A stretch of 64,000 bases of DNA, from assembly GCF_002072955.1 (NCBI RefSeq), contig NZ_LPUF01000001.1, positions 1,014,896-1,078,895 of the forward strand, in the 5' to 3' direction. The position numbers and the translations under genes were made by a program. Source of the stretch: Methyloprofundus sedimenti. GTDB lineage: Bacteria; Pseudomonadota; Gammaproteobacteria; Methylococcales; Methylomonadaceae. Below are positions 9,801 through 19,426 of this stretch, piece by piece. The notes below the pieces were generated by a model. The model did no database searches, was not told where the DNA came from, and saw only the letters and a list, made by a program, of their open reading frames with translations. Within the stretch, counting starts at the first letter, position 1, and every line of letters starts with the position of its first letter.

Positions 9801-12344
9801 TTGCTCCGGCGTACGTTTTTCATAGCCAAAATCGGCATACGCACTATCACTGATGACTGGGGATTTGCCATGATTGATATACAGAATATCTTCATCCGTC
9901 ATATGAATATATTCACGGACTGAAGTATTGCCAAAGGTATGTCCGGCTCCTTCATTACGCTCTTTAAACAAGCCCAGGAAAGGGATGTCGCTTTCGGAAC
10001 CAACGGCTAATGCCTTTTCATGCCATTCGGTTGCACTGGCCGCAATATTTGCAAACTGGATGCCCCCTACAGAGGAATTAATATTTGGGAAGTAGATTTT
10101 TAATAGTGGTTCGTCGGTATCAATATAATTAGATTCAAAAAACTCGCCACCGATATAGCTTTCTGCGGTACATAAGCCAAATTTACCCATGATTTTCATC
10201 AGCGATTTTTCAGCCGCTTTTTGAAAACTGTTGAGTGCTTTTTGTTGCTTGTCTTTGCTATATTCAGAGATAACCCGGTTATGTACACTTAACGGGCAGA
10301 TAGCCGATGCGCCAAACCCTAATATAGTGGCAATATCATGTGCGCTGACAGCTTGACCTGTTTCAGAAATGAGTGAGGAATTAAAGCGTAAGCCTTCTTT
10401 AACAAGATGCTGATTGGCAGCTGAAATAAGTAGCAGCGCAGGGATAGCCGCAAGCTCTTTACTGATATTAATATCAGTAAGAATAATAATGCCGGTATTA
10501 TTTTTTGCTGCTTGGCCAACTTTAAGACAGACATCTGTTAAAGCCCGAACAAGATTTTTTTCATTTTGTTTTGCATTTTCAAAATCAGGTACGTACAGGG
10601 CATCAATAGTCACTATGCTGACTGTAGATTGCTGGCGAATTTGTGTTAATTGAGTGCGCTGTAAAATGGGTGAATTAATCACCAATTGTTTACTCGTACC
10701 CTCTGAAAAAGTCGGTTTTGCACCGAGTGCAACACGCAAAGTCATGCCATCGCTTTCACGCAGGGAATCTAAAGGCGGGTTGGTGACTTGAGCGAAGCGT
10801 TGGCTGAAATAACGTGACATGCCTCCTTCAGCACCTGACAAGGCATTTGGTGTAATCCCGTAACCCATGGCAGAGATTTTTTCCAGGCCAGTGCTTAACA
10901 TAGGGTCCAACAAAAATTTAAAGCTTTCCTGGTTTAGCGAATATGCGGTATGTCGTTGATCAATGTTAAAAGCGTGCTCATTGTCCAGGCTCGATAGCGC
11001 AACGGGTGCCAAAGTGTCTAAATGAATAGCGCGTGCTTTTAATAAAGCATGGTAATCGGTTTCTTTTGCTAAACGTTCCATTACCTGATGGCTGTTATAT
11101 GCTTCGCCAGTGTTATGGTCAAAATACACCATGCCACCTGCTTCAATACGGCCACGCTTTAAAACGTCTCTGGAAGGAAAGTCAATTTGCCCTGCTTCAG
11201 ACATTACTGCTAAATATTCACTGGTTTCCACAGTACGCAAAGGACGTAAGCCAAGACGGTCAAGGCGAGCGCCGACACGGATTCCGTCATTAAAAATCAG
11301 CGCTGCAGGGCCATCATTTTTTTCTTCGTATAAGCTGAAGTACTCCAGCATGGCTTTAACATCAGCTGATAACGTCGTGTCATTTTCCCAGGCAGGTGGC
11401 ATCATCGCTAAAATAGCAGTGACAATATCCAGTTTATCTTCATGGATACGGCGTGATAAGGTTTGATCTAAACGACTGGAATCAGATTGACCGATAGGAA
11501 AGACCAGGTTTTTACCGTGTTGTCTGGCAATGGCCTGTTCGCTTAAGCGGTTTTTCTTGTCAGTATTTAACTCTCCATTATGCGCCATATAACGGAATGG
11601 TTGAGCCATCATTGTCGCAGGAGCGGTATTGGTAGAAAACCGGGTATGGAAAAATAAAGTACAGATGTCGTGGTCTTTATCGTACAGGTCGGTGAAGTAC
11701 GGAATCACTTCAAAGGAGTTTAAACGGCCTTTATAGACTTGAGTTCGCGAGCTCATTGATAAGGGATAAAATCCATTTAATTCATGGCGCGTAAAGCCTT
11801 CTTCTTCGATGGTTAACAATACATCCTGAATATAGCGTTCGAATTCTTCATGACTGGCATCTTTTAGTGAAGTTACCGGGCGACCAAAAATAACCTGTTT
11901 AATGGGGAATTGCGCTTTAATGGATGCCGCATTCAATACGCTATTATCAACAGGAATATCACGCCATTTAATTATAGGTAAGCCATACTCTTTTAAATGA
12001 CTCTCTACTAGATTAAGCGCCGCTGAATCATAATGATTATGATCTTCCGGAAAGAAAAAGTTGGCAACACCAAACTGGCCTAATTCCAGGTCTTGTATGC
12101 CGGTAATTTTGCGGAAGAACTTGAGTGATAAATCTATATTAACCCCGGCACCATCACCAATCCCTTCTGCACTCATACCGCCACGATGAGGGATAGTACA
12201 CAATGCCTGATGTGATTTAATCAGCAAATCATGTGTTTGTTTGCTTTGTTTATGGGTAATAAAGCCGACACCACAGCTATCCTGTGATGACTCAGCGTTA
12301 TATAGCATTTGATCTTGTTTGTTTAATGGGGAATTTTTTTTCAT
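6879..12344 (-). CDS. gltB: Glutamate synthase, large subunit (GOGAT), long form
   Basis: The protein makes two glutamates from glutamine and 2-oxoglutarate. The N-terminal Ntn amidotransferase domain follows a short propeptide, and SQDSCGVGFITHK holds the catalytic Cys. Next are the central domain, the FMN-binding synthase domain (GEGGEHSSRFNTM, AKPGEGGQLPAAKV), the 3Fe-4S cysteines in AKNCNVRCPAGL, and the GXGXG domain (GVGKSACGGTIVILSPGGG, GEAGDRFAVRNSGA). A TTG at 12449 would give 1856 residues. I prefer ATG 12344 (1821 residues) or the ATG at 12308, just before MLYN as in other GltBs; neither has a clear ribosome site. About 190 residues after the GXGXG domain, alanine- and glutamine-rich and helical, are not in E. 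coli GltB. No gltD is next to it. Confidence 0.93.
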   Translation of the reverse strand: MKKNSPLNKQDQMLYNAESSQDSCGVGFITHKQSKQTHDLLIKSHQALCTIPHRGGMSAEGIGDGAGVNIDLSLKFFRKITGIQDLELGQFGVANFFFPEDHNHYDSAALNLVESHLKEYGLPIIKWRDIPVDNSVLNAASIKAQFPIKQVIFGRPVTSLKDASHEEFERYIQDVLLTIEEEGFTRHELNGFYPLSMSSRTQVYKGRLNSFEVIPYFTDLYDKDHDICTLFFHTRFSTNTAPATMMAQPFRYMAHNGELNTDKKNRLSEQAIARQHGKNLVFPIGQSDSSRLDQTLSRRIHEDKLDIVTAILAMMPPAWENDTTLSADVKAMLEYFSLYEEKNDGPAALIFNDGIRVGARLDRLGLRPLRTVETSEYLAVMSEAGQIDFPSRDVLKRGRIEAGGMVYFDHNTGEAYNSHQVMERLAKETDYHALLKARAIHLDTLAPVALSSLDNEHAFNIDQRHTAYSLNQESFKFLLDPMLSTGLEKISAMGYGITPNALSGAEGGMSRYFSQRFAQVTNPPLDSLRESDGMTLRVALGAKPTFSEGTSKQLVINSPILQRTQLTQIRQQSTVSIVTIDALYVPDFENAKQNEKNLVRALTDVCLKVGQAAKNNTGIIILTDINISKELAAIPALLLISAANQHLVKEGLRFNSSLISETGQAVSAHDIATILGFGASAICPLSVHNRVISEYSKDKQQKALNSFQKAAEKSLMKIMGKFGLCTAESYIGGEFFESNYIDTDEPLLKIYFPNINSSVGGIQFANIAASATEWHEKALAVGSESDIPFLGLFKERNEGAGHTFGNTSVREYIHMTDEDILYINHGKSPVISDSAYADFGYEKRTPEQIDNFGITPAYRNFSKILMQERDSRPAALRDVMSYPADISRARETAEFTAILGKQNLRGNINFSIRGLTVQQVDNSFEIRLSNDATQQRLDNLAAHFNTRFAAQALSIEISDSAISVTPDKTDHLATNYFKNIINARAAINLNMVQPAHEITAALASGAMSHGALIAEAHEAVAQGTNIAGAMSNSGEGGEHSSRFNTMRSSKIKQFASGRFGVWAGYLADLNIEEIEIKIAQGAKPGEGGQLPAAKVSVEIAAARGGTPKVELISPPPHHDTYSIEDLGQLIHDAKAARVRVVVKLVSSEGIGTIAVGVAKAGADVINVAGNTGGTGAAAVTSLKNTGRSPEIGISEVHQALSVNGLRDKVIIRCSAAHQNGSDVVKSAILGGDSFEFGTTALMMLRCVMAKNCNVRCPAGLTTLHEEFKGDPRVLAQYFMNLAHEVREILASLGYQSLAEIRGQTDLLHLMDHECMIGQMDFGKLLKYVDVIHIEKPVYLEADFSIDNKIIEQFKTDFIHARQEQVIVEGPEFKLTNRHKSVGGQTAIDIERLLSYELDADQVAANSKIYTNQHKRRYLAPDSLIVRTHGSAGQSYGAFTNDGMRMEHTGTCNDGVGKSACGGTIVILSPGGGHKVPGENVLVGNFTLFGATGGKTFINGEAGDRFAVRNSGAMAVVEGVGDFACEYMTNGVVLNIGTFGKGFCNGMSGGNAYQYDPEDKLQHLYDASSVEIRNLSEDSDTARAHEQFVISMLEQHAEYAESSVAQKLLDNWDNARNHFRFAIPLWLYKTQTAEFIAKTIERKAIIEELAVDQAQQQIAQVQLAYVNGSVLFDGQTPDYGATDSPLAFKMINSFAVLNKATQIAANQVQSAQQTEAAAQRLITTKARKLQDALVKESREAYANYDDAQLATLLANKRLNDYKKALMLRDVQSFNSIGTTNWIIEQSALNTQALADIPSVDEYLAALSSQTVIQDMIKIKAAA

Positions 12345-12690
12345 TCGTCCAGCCCGTCTACGTTTAGCAGCATGATGTGGTTTTAACTCTGAAATATTTA
12401 TCGATAGGTGTTTGTTTAAATAGTAAAAGTTGCGTTTGTTTGGTTGCAAGTACCTTCACACAGTGTTTTCAAAGTGACCTATAAAACCATTTTTGTTAAT
12501 AAAAATTTTCTTTAGAGAAACTTATCAATACTAACATGGAAAATAAAATTTGTCATTTTTGCTGATATTGCAAATAGTGAAAGCTAAGTGGCAAATTTTT
12601 TTCCAATTACATACAGGAAAAAGTCCTATATTTATTATCGGTTATAAATATTACAATTTCCTGTTATAAAAATAAATATGTAACGAGTAA
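12345..12690. promoter_or_regulatory. Divergent intergenic region gltB / TonB receptor
   Basis: This AT-rich stretch separates two divergent genes and must hold both promoters. I see an inverted repeat around 12628-12650 (TATTTATTATCGGTTATAAATA) but no confident -35/-10 pair. TGGCAAATTTTTTTCC near 12591 is only a partial sigma-54 match. The receptor gene has AACGAG four bases before its ATG. Confidence 0.3.
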
Positions 12691-15008
12691 ATGAATAATA
12701 AAATTTTTCTGTCAAGTGCTCTCTCTATGTTGGTACTGACAAATGCACAGGCTGCTGATGAGCCGGAAATAGTTCAGGATAATGAGCTCTCGATAGAGCT
12801 GGAAACATTAAGTATTGTTAATACAACGCCTTTAGGCGCAGGCATCGCTATTGATAAAGTCCCGGCAAATGTACAGCAGATGGATGCAGAAGACTTGGCG
12901 AGAGCGCAAAGTATTTCACTGGCTGATTATATGAATCAATATATGGGTAGTGTTAATATCAATGATGCGCAGAATAACCCTTTTCAACCGGATATACAGT
13001 ATCGCGGCTTTACAGTTTCGCCTTTAATGGGGTTGCCTCAGGGATTGTCAGTGTATACGAATGGCATACGTTTTAATGAGCCGTTTGGAGATAATGTGCA
13101 TTGGGATCTGATTCCTAAGGGAGCGATTGAGAGCATGAGTTTAATGCCTGGATTTAATCCGGCTTATGGTTTAAATAGTTTAGGCGGTGCGATTGCAGTA
13201 AAGACGAAAACCGGTTTTAGCGCGCCAGAGCATAGCTTGACCCTCAGTGGGGGTTCCTGGGCCAGGCATAACGAAGAATTAACCAGCGGCTGGAATAATG
13301 GTGAATTTGCTTATTTTTTGGATCTGCAATATTTTCATGAAGACGGTTGGCGTGATTATTCTAACAGTGGTGTATTTAATGGTTTGGGAACGTTTAGTTG
13401 GCGTGGGGATGCCGGACAGTTAAATTTAACCTTGGCAGGTGCGGATACCAGTTTAACCGGTAACGGAGCGATACCGGTAGAGCTAGAGGCAATAGATCGG
13501 TCGGCGGTTTTTACTCACCCCGATAAAACCAGTAATCATTTCTTTTTATCTGCTTTAGATGGCAACTTATGGGTGAATGACGAGACTGAGTTGACCGGTA
13601 ATATTTATTATCGTAGTAATCGCGTGGATACCCTGAATGGCGATGGTAGCGAATTTGAGGAATGCGATGATTCGGATTTTCTGTGCGAAGAGGGGAGTGA
13701 TGAGGCCGTAGAGGATATAAACGGTAATCCTGTCTATGCTACTGATGCGGTTGAAGGTGGAACCCTAAATACTTCGGAAACTAATCAGTGGTCTTTTGGT
13801 TTTGCATTACAATCTGCTTTTAATCAGGCCTTGTGGGGGCATAAAAATCAGTTTGTTATCGGTACTAGTTATGATTTGGGCAAGGCCGCTTATAGTGCTG
13901 ATACGGAATTAGGCTCATTAACCGATAATCGCGGCGTTGATGGTTCGGGGATACTCGTGGATGAATCCCGGGTGCGTTTAGATACTACAACTAATTCACT
14001 TGGCCTGTATTTTACCGAAGTTTTTAATGTTACTGAGCAACTGGCGATTAATGTTGCGGGGCGTTATAACCATGTAGAAATTGATATGCAGGATCATTAT
14101 GGAACTGAATTGACTGGTAAGCATAAATTTGACCGTTTTAACCCGGCTGCTGGTTTAACCTATGCTTTTATACCGGAAGTAAATTTCTATGGTGGTTATA
14201 GTGAGTCTTCGCGCGTACCGACACCCATGGAATTAAGTTGTGCTGACCCCGAAGCCCCCTGTAAATTACCGAATGCTTTTATTGCTGATCCACCTTTAGA
14301 ACAGGTGGTGGCAAAGTCATGGGAATTAGGTTTTAGAGGTCGTTTTGCAAATATTCTGGGTGGCGGGATTCATTGGAATCTAGGTTATTTTAATACGATT
14401 AATCATAATGATATCATTTTCAAAGTGCTGGCACGGCCAATAGCGCAGGCTATTTTGATAATGTTGGACGCACTCAGAGGCAGGGTGTCGAATTAGGGCT
14501 TAGTAGCTCATTTTTTGATCGCTGGCGTATGGCACTTAATTACTCATTTATAGATGCTGTTTTTTTAACGCCTTATACTTCGCATAGTCCAAGTAACCCT
14601 TATGCGGATGCAAATGGGAATATTCAGGTTAAAAGTGGTAGTCATATACCAGGAGTACCTGAGCATATAGTTAAATTCTCTTCAGATGTTGATATTATCG
14701 AAAGCTGGACTTTTGGCTTTAATGTGCTTTTTAATGCTGAGCAATTCCTGCGTGGTGATGAGGCTAATTTAGATGCGCCTTTAGATTCTTTTGTAGTGGT
14801 TAATTTACTAACTGAATATCGCTTTAATGAGCATTTTACGATTTTTGGTCGCCTGGATAACCTGTTTAATGAAAAATACAATAACTTCGGGATGTATGGT
14901 GAGACCGGAGATGTTCTGGAAGGTATTGGAATTGCTGATCAGGATAGCCGATTTGTTGGCGTCAGTGCGCCGCGAGCGGGATGGGTCGGTATTAAATTAA
15001 CCTTATGA
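12691..15008 (+). pseudogene. TonB-dependent outer-membrane receptor, one frameshift
   Basis: Two frames (12691-14496 and on to 15008) together encode about 772 residues. A signal peptide ends at NAQAADEPE. The plug domain follows (about residues 45-170, with QPDIQYRGFTVSPLMGLPQG and FGDNVHWDLIP), then a 22-strand barrel ending FVGVSAPRAGWVGIKLTL, the usual receptor C-terminus with a final aromatic-rich strand. The frame breaks near 14417-14424 (ATTTTCAAAGTGCTGG). One added base restores NSAGYFDNVGRTQRQGVELG, a standard receptor motif. The substrate cannot be read from the sequence. It is divergent from gltB with no siderophore genes nearby. As written it is broken; an error in a short homopolymer is plausible. 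Confidence 0.85.
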
Positions 15009-15034
15009 ATGGTGTGAAGGCAAAGGTTACTGGC

Positions 15035-15285
15035 TTGAACCTAGAAACCGCAGTTGAGCACGGATTTTGTGGAAAATATGAGTATGAAAGACAAGACACA
15101 GCTCGCAGGCAATGGCCGTAGCCCTTGGCAAGAGCTGTAACGCAGTATTTCGTGCTCAGATTTATCCACAAAACCGTGAAGCGGAGTAGAGTCACCCAAC
15201 AGGTGACAAGCATTTACGATTATTATATTTTATATTCAGTCACTTATAGTGTTTTATAGCGGTCAACTGCGGTTTCTAGGTTGAA
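15035..15285. mobile_element. MITE-like element with 23-bp terminal inverted repeats
   Basis: The 251-bp element is bounded by CCTAGAAACCGCAGTTGA (inside 15035-15057) and its reverse complement (15263-15285); the 23-base ends differ at one position. A second inner inverted pair, CACGGATTTTGTGGA (about 15058-15072) and TCCACAAAACCGTG (about 15165-15178), lies within. No frame long enough for a transposase exists. It starts 27 bp after the receptor gene. Parent element not identified. Confidence 0.75.
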
Positions 15286-15309
15286 CAAAATAGACTGATA
15301 ATCAGGCAT

Positions 15310-15337
15310 AAAAAAACCCGCGTTAAGCGGGTTTTTA
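15310..15337 (+). terminator. Rho-independent terminator
   Basis: CCCGC-GTTAA-GCGGG with A6 before and T5 after makes a short strong hairpin that can work in both directions. It would end transcription from the receptor gene through the MITE. Confidence 0.85.
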
Positions 15338-15676
15338 AGGCTTTAAACTTTATTATTTTTATTTTTAAATGAATTTTATTCCTTTTTAAACTTATTTATT
15401 ATTTTTATTTGTTAAGTTTATCTTACCTCGTTATCCCTATTTTTTTTTACTTAAATCCCTCAAGTGCTGCAAATTATATATCAATAAATAGGTAAGTGTC
15501 CATCAATAAAAATGATATTTTAATGGAATAAAGTTTCGTCTCGAAAACATAATTTAAAAACAAGGGCTTAAATTTTAGACTGTGTGATTTTTTTGTAAAT
15601 AAGCCAGTATATTAACTGCTTGTTTGATTTTGATTTGGATTGTTAAATATTTTGCTTAATAGCCATCTTGCTTGCA
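15338..15676. other. AT-rich intergenic stretch, no gene seen
   Basis: This 339-base region is very AT-rich with many stops in all frames. It separates the terminator from the end of a leftward gene. I see no repeat, RNA gene or regulatory site I could defend. Confidence 0.4.
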
Positions 15677-16558
15677 CTATTTTTTATTATTATAGAGCTT
15701 GATTAAAGTAGCCGGATCCTGCTCTAAAAAGCCATGACTGCCATGTAGCTGCATAAGCTGTGCCGCTAGTGCCGTCATTGGCGTAGATGTAGACTGGGTG
15801 CTAGCTAAATCGGTGGCCATATGAAGGTCTTTTAATAATGTTTTGACACGCCATTTAATGGGTGTAAAAATGCCGCTTGCCATTTCAGGAGCTACGATTT
15901 GCAGCGGCTTAGAGTCGGCAAAACCACCTGTCAGAGCAGTGGCAATTTTACTGGCATCTACTCCGGATTTTTCTGCTAATGCAATCATTTCCGCAATAAC
16001 CAGGACATTACAGCTAACAATCATTTGATTGCAAACCTTGGTTATCTGACCGCTGCCAACTTTCCCCATATGAGTGAATTGGCTATATAAAGATTCCAGT
16101 ACTTCACGAGCAATTTTAACGGACTTTTCATTGCCCCCCGCCATAATGGCAAGGGTGCCATCTGTCGCACCGGCAACGCCTCCAGAGACAGGCGCATCAA
16201 CCCAATCCATTGCACAGTTTTTATGTAAAAGTTGTGCCAGTTGACGGGTTGTTTCAGGGTGTGTACTAGACAAGTCAATCAGTAATTTATGCTTGGTACC
16301 CAATGGGAGTAAGTGCTGCAAAACGATATTTTCTACAATTGGGCTATCTGCAAGGCAGAGCAGGATAATATCAGATTGAGCAACTAGATCAGTAACACTT
16401 TTACAGGGTATAGCGCCTGCCTGGATCACTGTATTAAGTTTTTCTGGCGTTCGATTCCAGACATTAACGCGGTAACCTGCCGCTAACAGACGGAGAGACA
16501 TGGGTTGTCCCATTAATCCTATACCGATAAATCCAAGGCTTTTGTGCGTGTGATTCAT
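15677..16558 (-). CDS. NAD(P)-dependent beta-hydroxyacid dehydrogenase (HIBADH/GlxR family)
   Basis: This 293-residue protein belongs to the 3-hydroxyisobutyrate / tartronate semialdehyde reductase family. The Rossmann motif GFIGIGLMGQPMSLRL is at residues 9-24 and NRTPEKL follows the second strand. The family substrate motif appears as DAPVSGGVAGATDGTLAIM, and the catalytic Lys as GQITKVCNQM. The exact substrate cannot be set: glyoxylate/succinate-semialdehyde, hydroxyisobutyrate and tartronate semialdehyde enzymes share these motifs. The next gene upstream is ybjQ-like, 13 bp away on the same strand, so they may be co-transcribed. Confidence 0.88.
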   Translation of the reverse strand: MNHTHKSLGFIGIGLMGQPMSLRLLAAGYRVNVWNRTPEKLNTVIQAGAIPCKSVTDLVAQSDIILLCLADSPIVENIVLQHLLPLGTKHKLLIDLSSTHPETTRQLAQLLHKNCAMDWVDAPVSGGVAGATDGTLAIMAGGNEKSVKIAREVLESLYSQFTHMGKVGSGQITKVCNQMIVSCNVLVIAEMIALAEKSGVDASKIATALTGGFADSKPLQIVAPEMASGIFTPIKWRVKTLLKDLHMATDLASTQSTSTPMTALAAQLMQLHGSHGFLEQDPATLIKLYNNKK

Positions 16559-16571
16559 AGCGAGAGGCTTA

Positions 16572-16895
16572 TTATTCCTGATCTTTTAATTTCACAGCAG
16601 TACCATAGGCAAGTATTTCAGACGCATTCGCCATAATAGCACTGGTTGTAAAGCGTATATTAATAATCGCATCAGCTCCGCGTTTTGTTGCTTCATCAAC
16701 CATTCTTTGGATAGCGATATCGCGAGCTTCGGCTAGCATTTCAGTGTAACCGACAATTTCCCCGCCAATAATACCCTTCAGGCCAGCCATAAGATCACGC
16801 CCAACATGCTTGGATTGCACGACATTACCTGTGACAACGCCGAGGTTTTTTTGAATTGTTTTGCATGGAATTTCAGGAGTAGTAGAGAATTGCAT
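16572..16895 (-). CDS. ybjQ: YbjQ/UPF0145 family protein
   Basis: The 107-residue protein matches the YbjQ (UPF0145) family: VTGNVVQSKHVGRDLMAGLK, then GGEIVGYTEMLAEARDIAI, then RGADAIINIRF and a C-terminal AYGTAVKL. The family forms a small pentameric fold; some annotations call it a heavy-metal-binding domain, but the function is not known. It starts at ATG 16895 with a weakly purine-rich leader and lies in a leftward run with the M23 peptidase gene (20 bp upstream) and the dehydrogenase gene. Confidence 0.88.
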   Translation of the reverse strand: MQFSTTPEIPCKTIQKNLGVVTGNVVQSKHVGRDLMAGLKGIIGGEIVGYTEMLAEARDIAIQRMVDEATKRGADAIINIRFTTSAIMANASEILAYGTAVKLKDQE

Positions 16896-16915
16896 TTTGT
16901 TTTTCCTTTTTCAAT

Positions 16916-17758
16916 TTATTGTACAGGTTCTGTTTTTGTTTCCGATAGTTCAGGTACAAACAGGGCAGGATCTACTTTGGTTTTATTTAAATAAACATTC
17001 CAGTGTAAATGTGGCCCGGTGACTCGTCCAGTTTCACCTACTTCTCCGAGTTTAGTCCCTTGTTCAACAATTTGTCCTGCTTTGACAGTTATTTTCGACA
17101 TATGAAAATAACCACTTATCAGTCCTTGTCCATGGTCTAAAAACACAGTATTGCCATTGTAATAATAGCTGCCGGTATTGATGACCATACCAGGAGCCGG
17201 TGCGCTAATTGCTGTACCGGTTGATGCAGCAATGTCCAGACCGCTATGAGGGTTTTTGGGCTGGTTATTAAAAAAACGTTTGAGACCGAACGGGCTACTT
17301 AAACGTCCCTTGACCGGCAGGCTAAATAATAAGTCTTCAACCGGCTGTTCAGTCCAGGTGTTCAACGCTTTATTGATTGCAGGCCGTTCACTGCTAATAC
17401 GCTTAAGATCATCAGGATTTGGATTAACCATGCGTTTGTTTTTAATGGTAATGTATTGCGCAGGGTAGTCTTTATCAACGATATCAAAAGCTAGCTCGGT
17501 GGTTTTCCCCTCTGTTTTTACCTGGATAGCGTGTTGCCCTGTTTTGCTCGTAAGTGGAATACCAATCACAGCAAACCACCTATGATCATTTTCCAGAATC
17601 AAAACGCGTTTATCCTGAAAAAAAACTTCTGGTGCCGGTGTTTCTACAGATCCAAGTTCAATATTAACAATACCACCTGGCACCGCCAGTTGTTTTGGAA
17701 GGGCGCTACTCAGCGATATTTGCGGTACCAATAATAATGTTAAGAGCAATTTATTCAT
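16916..17758 (-). CDS. M23 family metallopeptidase, secreted
   Basis: The 280-residue protein has a signal peptide (LLLTLLLVPQISLSSA), an N-terminal beta-rich M23-associated domain to about residue 130, and a LytM catalytic domain. The zinc ligands are visible in NPHSGLDIA (His, Asp) and GPHLHWNVY (His-x-His), with the usual SPFGLKRFFN and GETGRVTG motifs. It should cut peptide cross-bridges in the periplasm or act on envelope peptidoglycan. All catalytic residues are present, so it is an active enzyme rather than an EnvC/NlpD-like activator. The start overlaps the xseA stop by 8 bp, indicating co-transcription; an xseA-peptidase pairing is common in gammaproteobacteria. Confidence 0.9.
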   Translation of the reverse strand: MNKLLLTLLLVPQISLSSALPKQLAVPGGIVNIELGSVETPAPEVFFQDKRVLILENDHRWFAVIGIPLTSKTGQHAIQVKTEGKTTELAFDIVDKDYPAQYITIKNKRMVNPNPDDLKRISSERPAINKALNTWTEQPVEDLLFSLPVKGRLSSPFGLKRFFNNQPKNPHSGLDIAASTGTAISAPAPGMVINTGSYYYNGNTVFLDHGQGLISGYFHMSKITVKAGQIVEQGTKLGEVGETGRVTGPHLHWNVYLNKTKVDPALFVPELSETKTEPVQ

Positions 17759-19103
17759 GTTTAATTTCCCGTATCTGGCTGTTAATTGAACCTGTTGCCA
17801 GGCGTGTATTAAAAGTTTGTCCGACTTTTAGGTGCTGTGTCGATGTGATTAGTTTGCCCTGCTGATCGGTACTTAAAGTATAACCGCGTTGCAGGGTGGC
17901 CAGAGGGCTGACGATATTTAGAGTCTGGCTAAGGTGGGCTAGTCTTTCATGTCGTGTATGTAACTTGATTTTAATGTTAGTAAAGAGGCGATTGTTTAGA
18001 GCCAGGTATTCACTTTTAAGTCGCTGCACTGTATGCGCCGGGTTATATTGCCATAGTTGTGCATGATGTGTCTTTAGTCTTGCTTTCGCCTGACTTAGCT
18101 GGTTTTTCAGTGTATTCGTCAGGCGTAGTTCTAATTCATCGAGCCGTTGTGCTTTGATTTGTAATTGTTTACCGGGATGCTGCAATTGCAGGTTTTTAGT
18201 TAGCCAGTCCAGGTGTTGCGCAGTCTGTTGAATGTTATTTTTTATCAATTGAATTAAACGCTGCTCATATGCCTGAAACTGTCCTAACCATTGTTGTCCG
18301 TCAGGTGTACAATGCTCTGCCGCCGCCGTTGGTGTGGCTGCGCGTAAATCGGCGACATAATCTGCAATAGTCGTGTCGGTTTCATGGCCTATGCCGCTGA
18401 TAATCGGAATATGGCTTTTATATATTGCATTTGCGACCATTTCTTCATTAAATGCCCATAAATCCTCTAATGAACCGCCACCACGCGCTAATAGCAGAAC
18501 ATCACATTCTTTACGCTGATTAGCCGTAATGATCGCCTGATTGATTTCGTATTTCGCTTCGTTACCCTGAACCATAACGGGATAAATAATAATCGGAATA
18601 CTTGGAAATCGGCGGGCAAGTACGGATAAGATGTCGCGTATGGCAGCACCCGATGCCGATGTAATAATTCCAATTGCCGCAGGGATCCGTGGTAATTGCT
18701 TTTTGTGATCCGGGGAAAAAAGTCCTTTTGCATCTAGCTTGGCTTTGAGTTGTTCGAAGGCGAGGCGCAACGCGCCATCGCCGGATTCCTGCATCTGATT
18801 GATAATTAATTGATAATCTCCACGAGATTCATAGAGGCTAACATTGGCACTAGCCAGAATTTGCAGGCCATTTTCAGGTTTAAATTTAAGCCTCTGTGCC
18901 TGGCTTTTAAATAAGGCGCAACGCACCTGAGCGCGTTCATCTTTTAAAGAGAAATAAAGATGACCAGATGACGGGCGACTTAGATTAGAGATTTCACCGC
19001 TGATTTGTATAGAAAAGAAGTTTTGTTCCAGCAGAAATTTAACATCTCGATTGAGCCGGGAAACGCTATAAATTGTTTGCATAGTGGGAGTGAAAGAATC
19101 CAT
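17751..19103 (-). CDS. xseA: Exodeoxyribonuclease VII large subunit
   Basis: XseA with XseB degrades single-stranded DNA to oligonucleotides in the cytoplasm. The N-terminal OB-fold starts TIYSVSRLNRDVKFLLEQ and has ISGEISNLSRPSSGHLYFSL. The catalytic domain has GIITSASGAAIRDI, RRFPSIPIIIYP, ARGGGSLEDLWAFNEE and GIGHETDTTIADYVADLRA. A long coiled-coil C-terminal region follows, ending near LQRGYTL. The frame is open from an ATG at 19199, which would give 482 residues. I prefer ATG 19103 (450 residues) because family homology begins there. No strong ribosome site marks either. xseB is not in the window. Confidence 0.93.
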   Translation of the reverse strand: MDSFTPTMQTIYSVSRLNRDVKFLLEQNFFSIQISGEISNLSRPSSGHLYFSLKDERAQVRCALFKSQAQRLKFKPENGLQILASANVSLYESRGDYQLIINQMQESGDGALRLAFEQLKAKLDAKGLFSPDHKKQLPRIPAAIGIITSASGAAIRDILSVLARRFPSIPIIIYPVMVQGNEAKYEINQAIITANQRKECDVLLLARGGGSLEDLWAFNEEMVANAIYKSHIPIISGIGHETDTTIADYVADLRAATPTAAAEHCTPDGQQWLGQFQAYEQRLIQLIKNNIQQTAQHLDWLTKNLQLQHPGKQLQIKAQRLDELELRLTNTLKNQLSQAKARLKTHHAQLWQYNPAHTVQRLKSEYLALNNRLFTNIKIKLHTRHERLAHLSQTLNIVSPLATLQRGYTLSTDQQGKLITSTQHLKVGQTFNTRLATGSINSQIREIKHE

Positions 19104-19426
19104 AGCATTTATTTTGGAGTTTAAAGGTTTAGCAAAAATGTCTGAGAGTAGGTTGTATAGTCTATACTCTTGCTGGTCAATACGTCGCACGGTCGCCATA
19201 GCCGCAGATTTTGGCTGGAACAGGAGGCCGAGTCACGGATATGGCTGATTATGTAAAGTAACAGCAAAGTTAAGTGAAGAGTGAAAATTAAGCGTTACAA
19301 CCTCGTCACAGACTAGACGAAGTTTGTTTAGATTAAAACATGCCCTCCAATTTTCATATAAATAATTAACACATCTCAGAGTATTGTAAAATAAACTTCA
19401 TTATCTGTATATTGATTGGAGTAAAG

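Noticed and set aside
12591-12606. Sigma-54 promoter before gltB
   Set aside because: TGGCA is present, but the -12 GC element is missing at the right distance.
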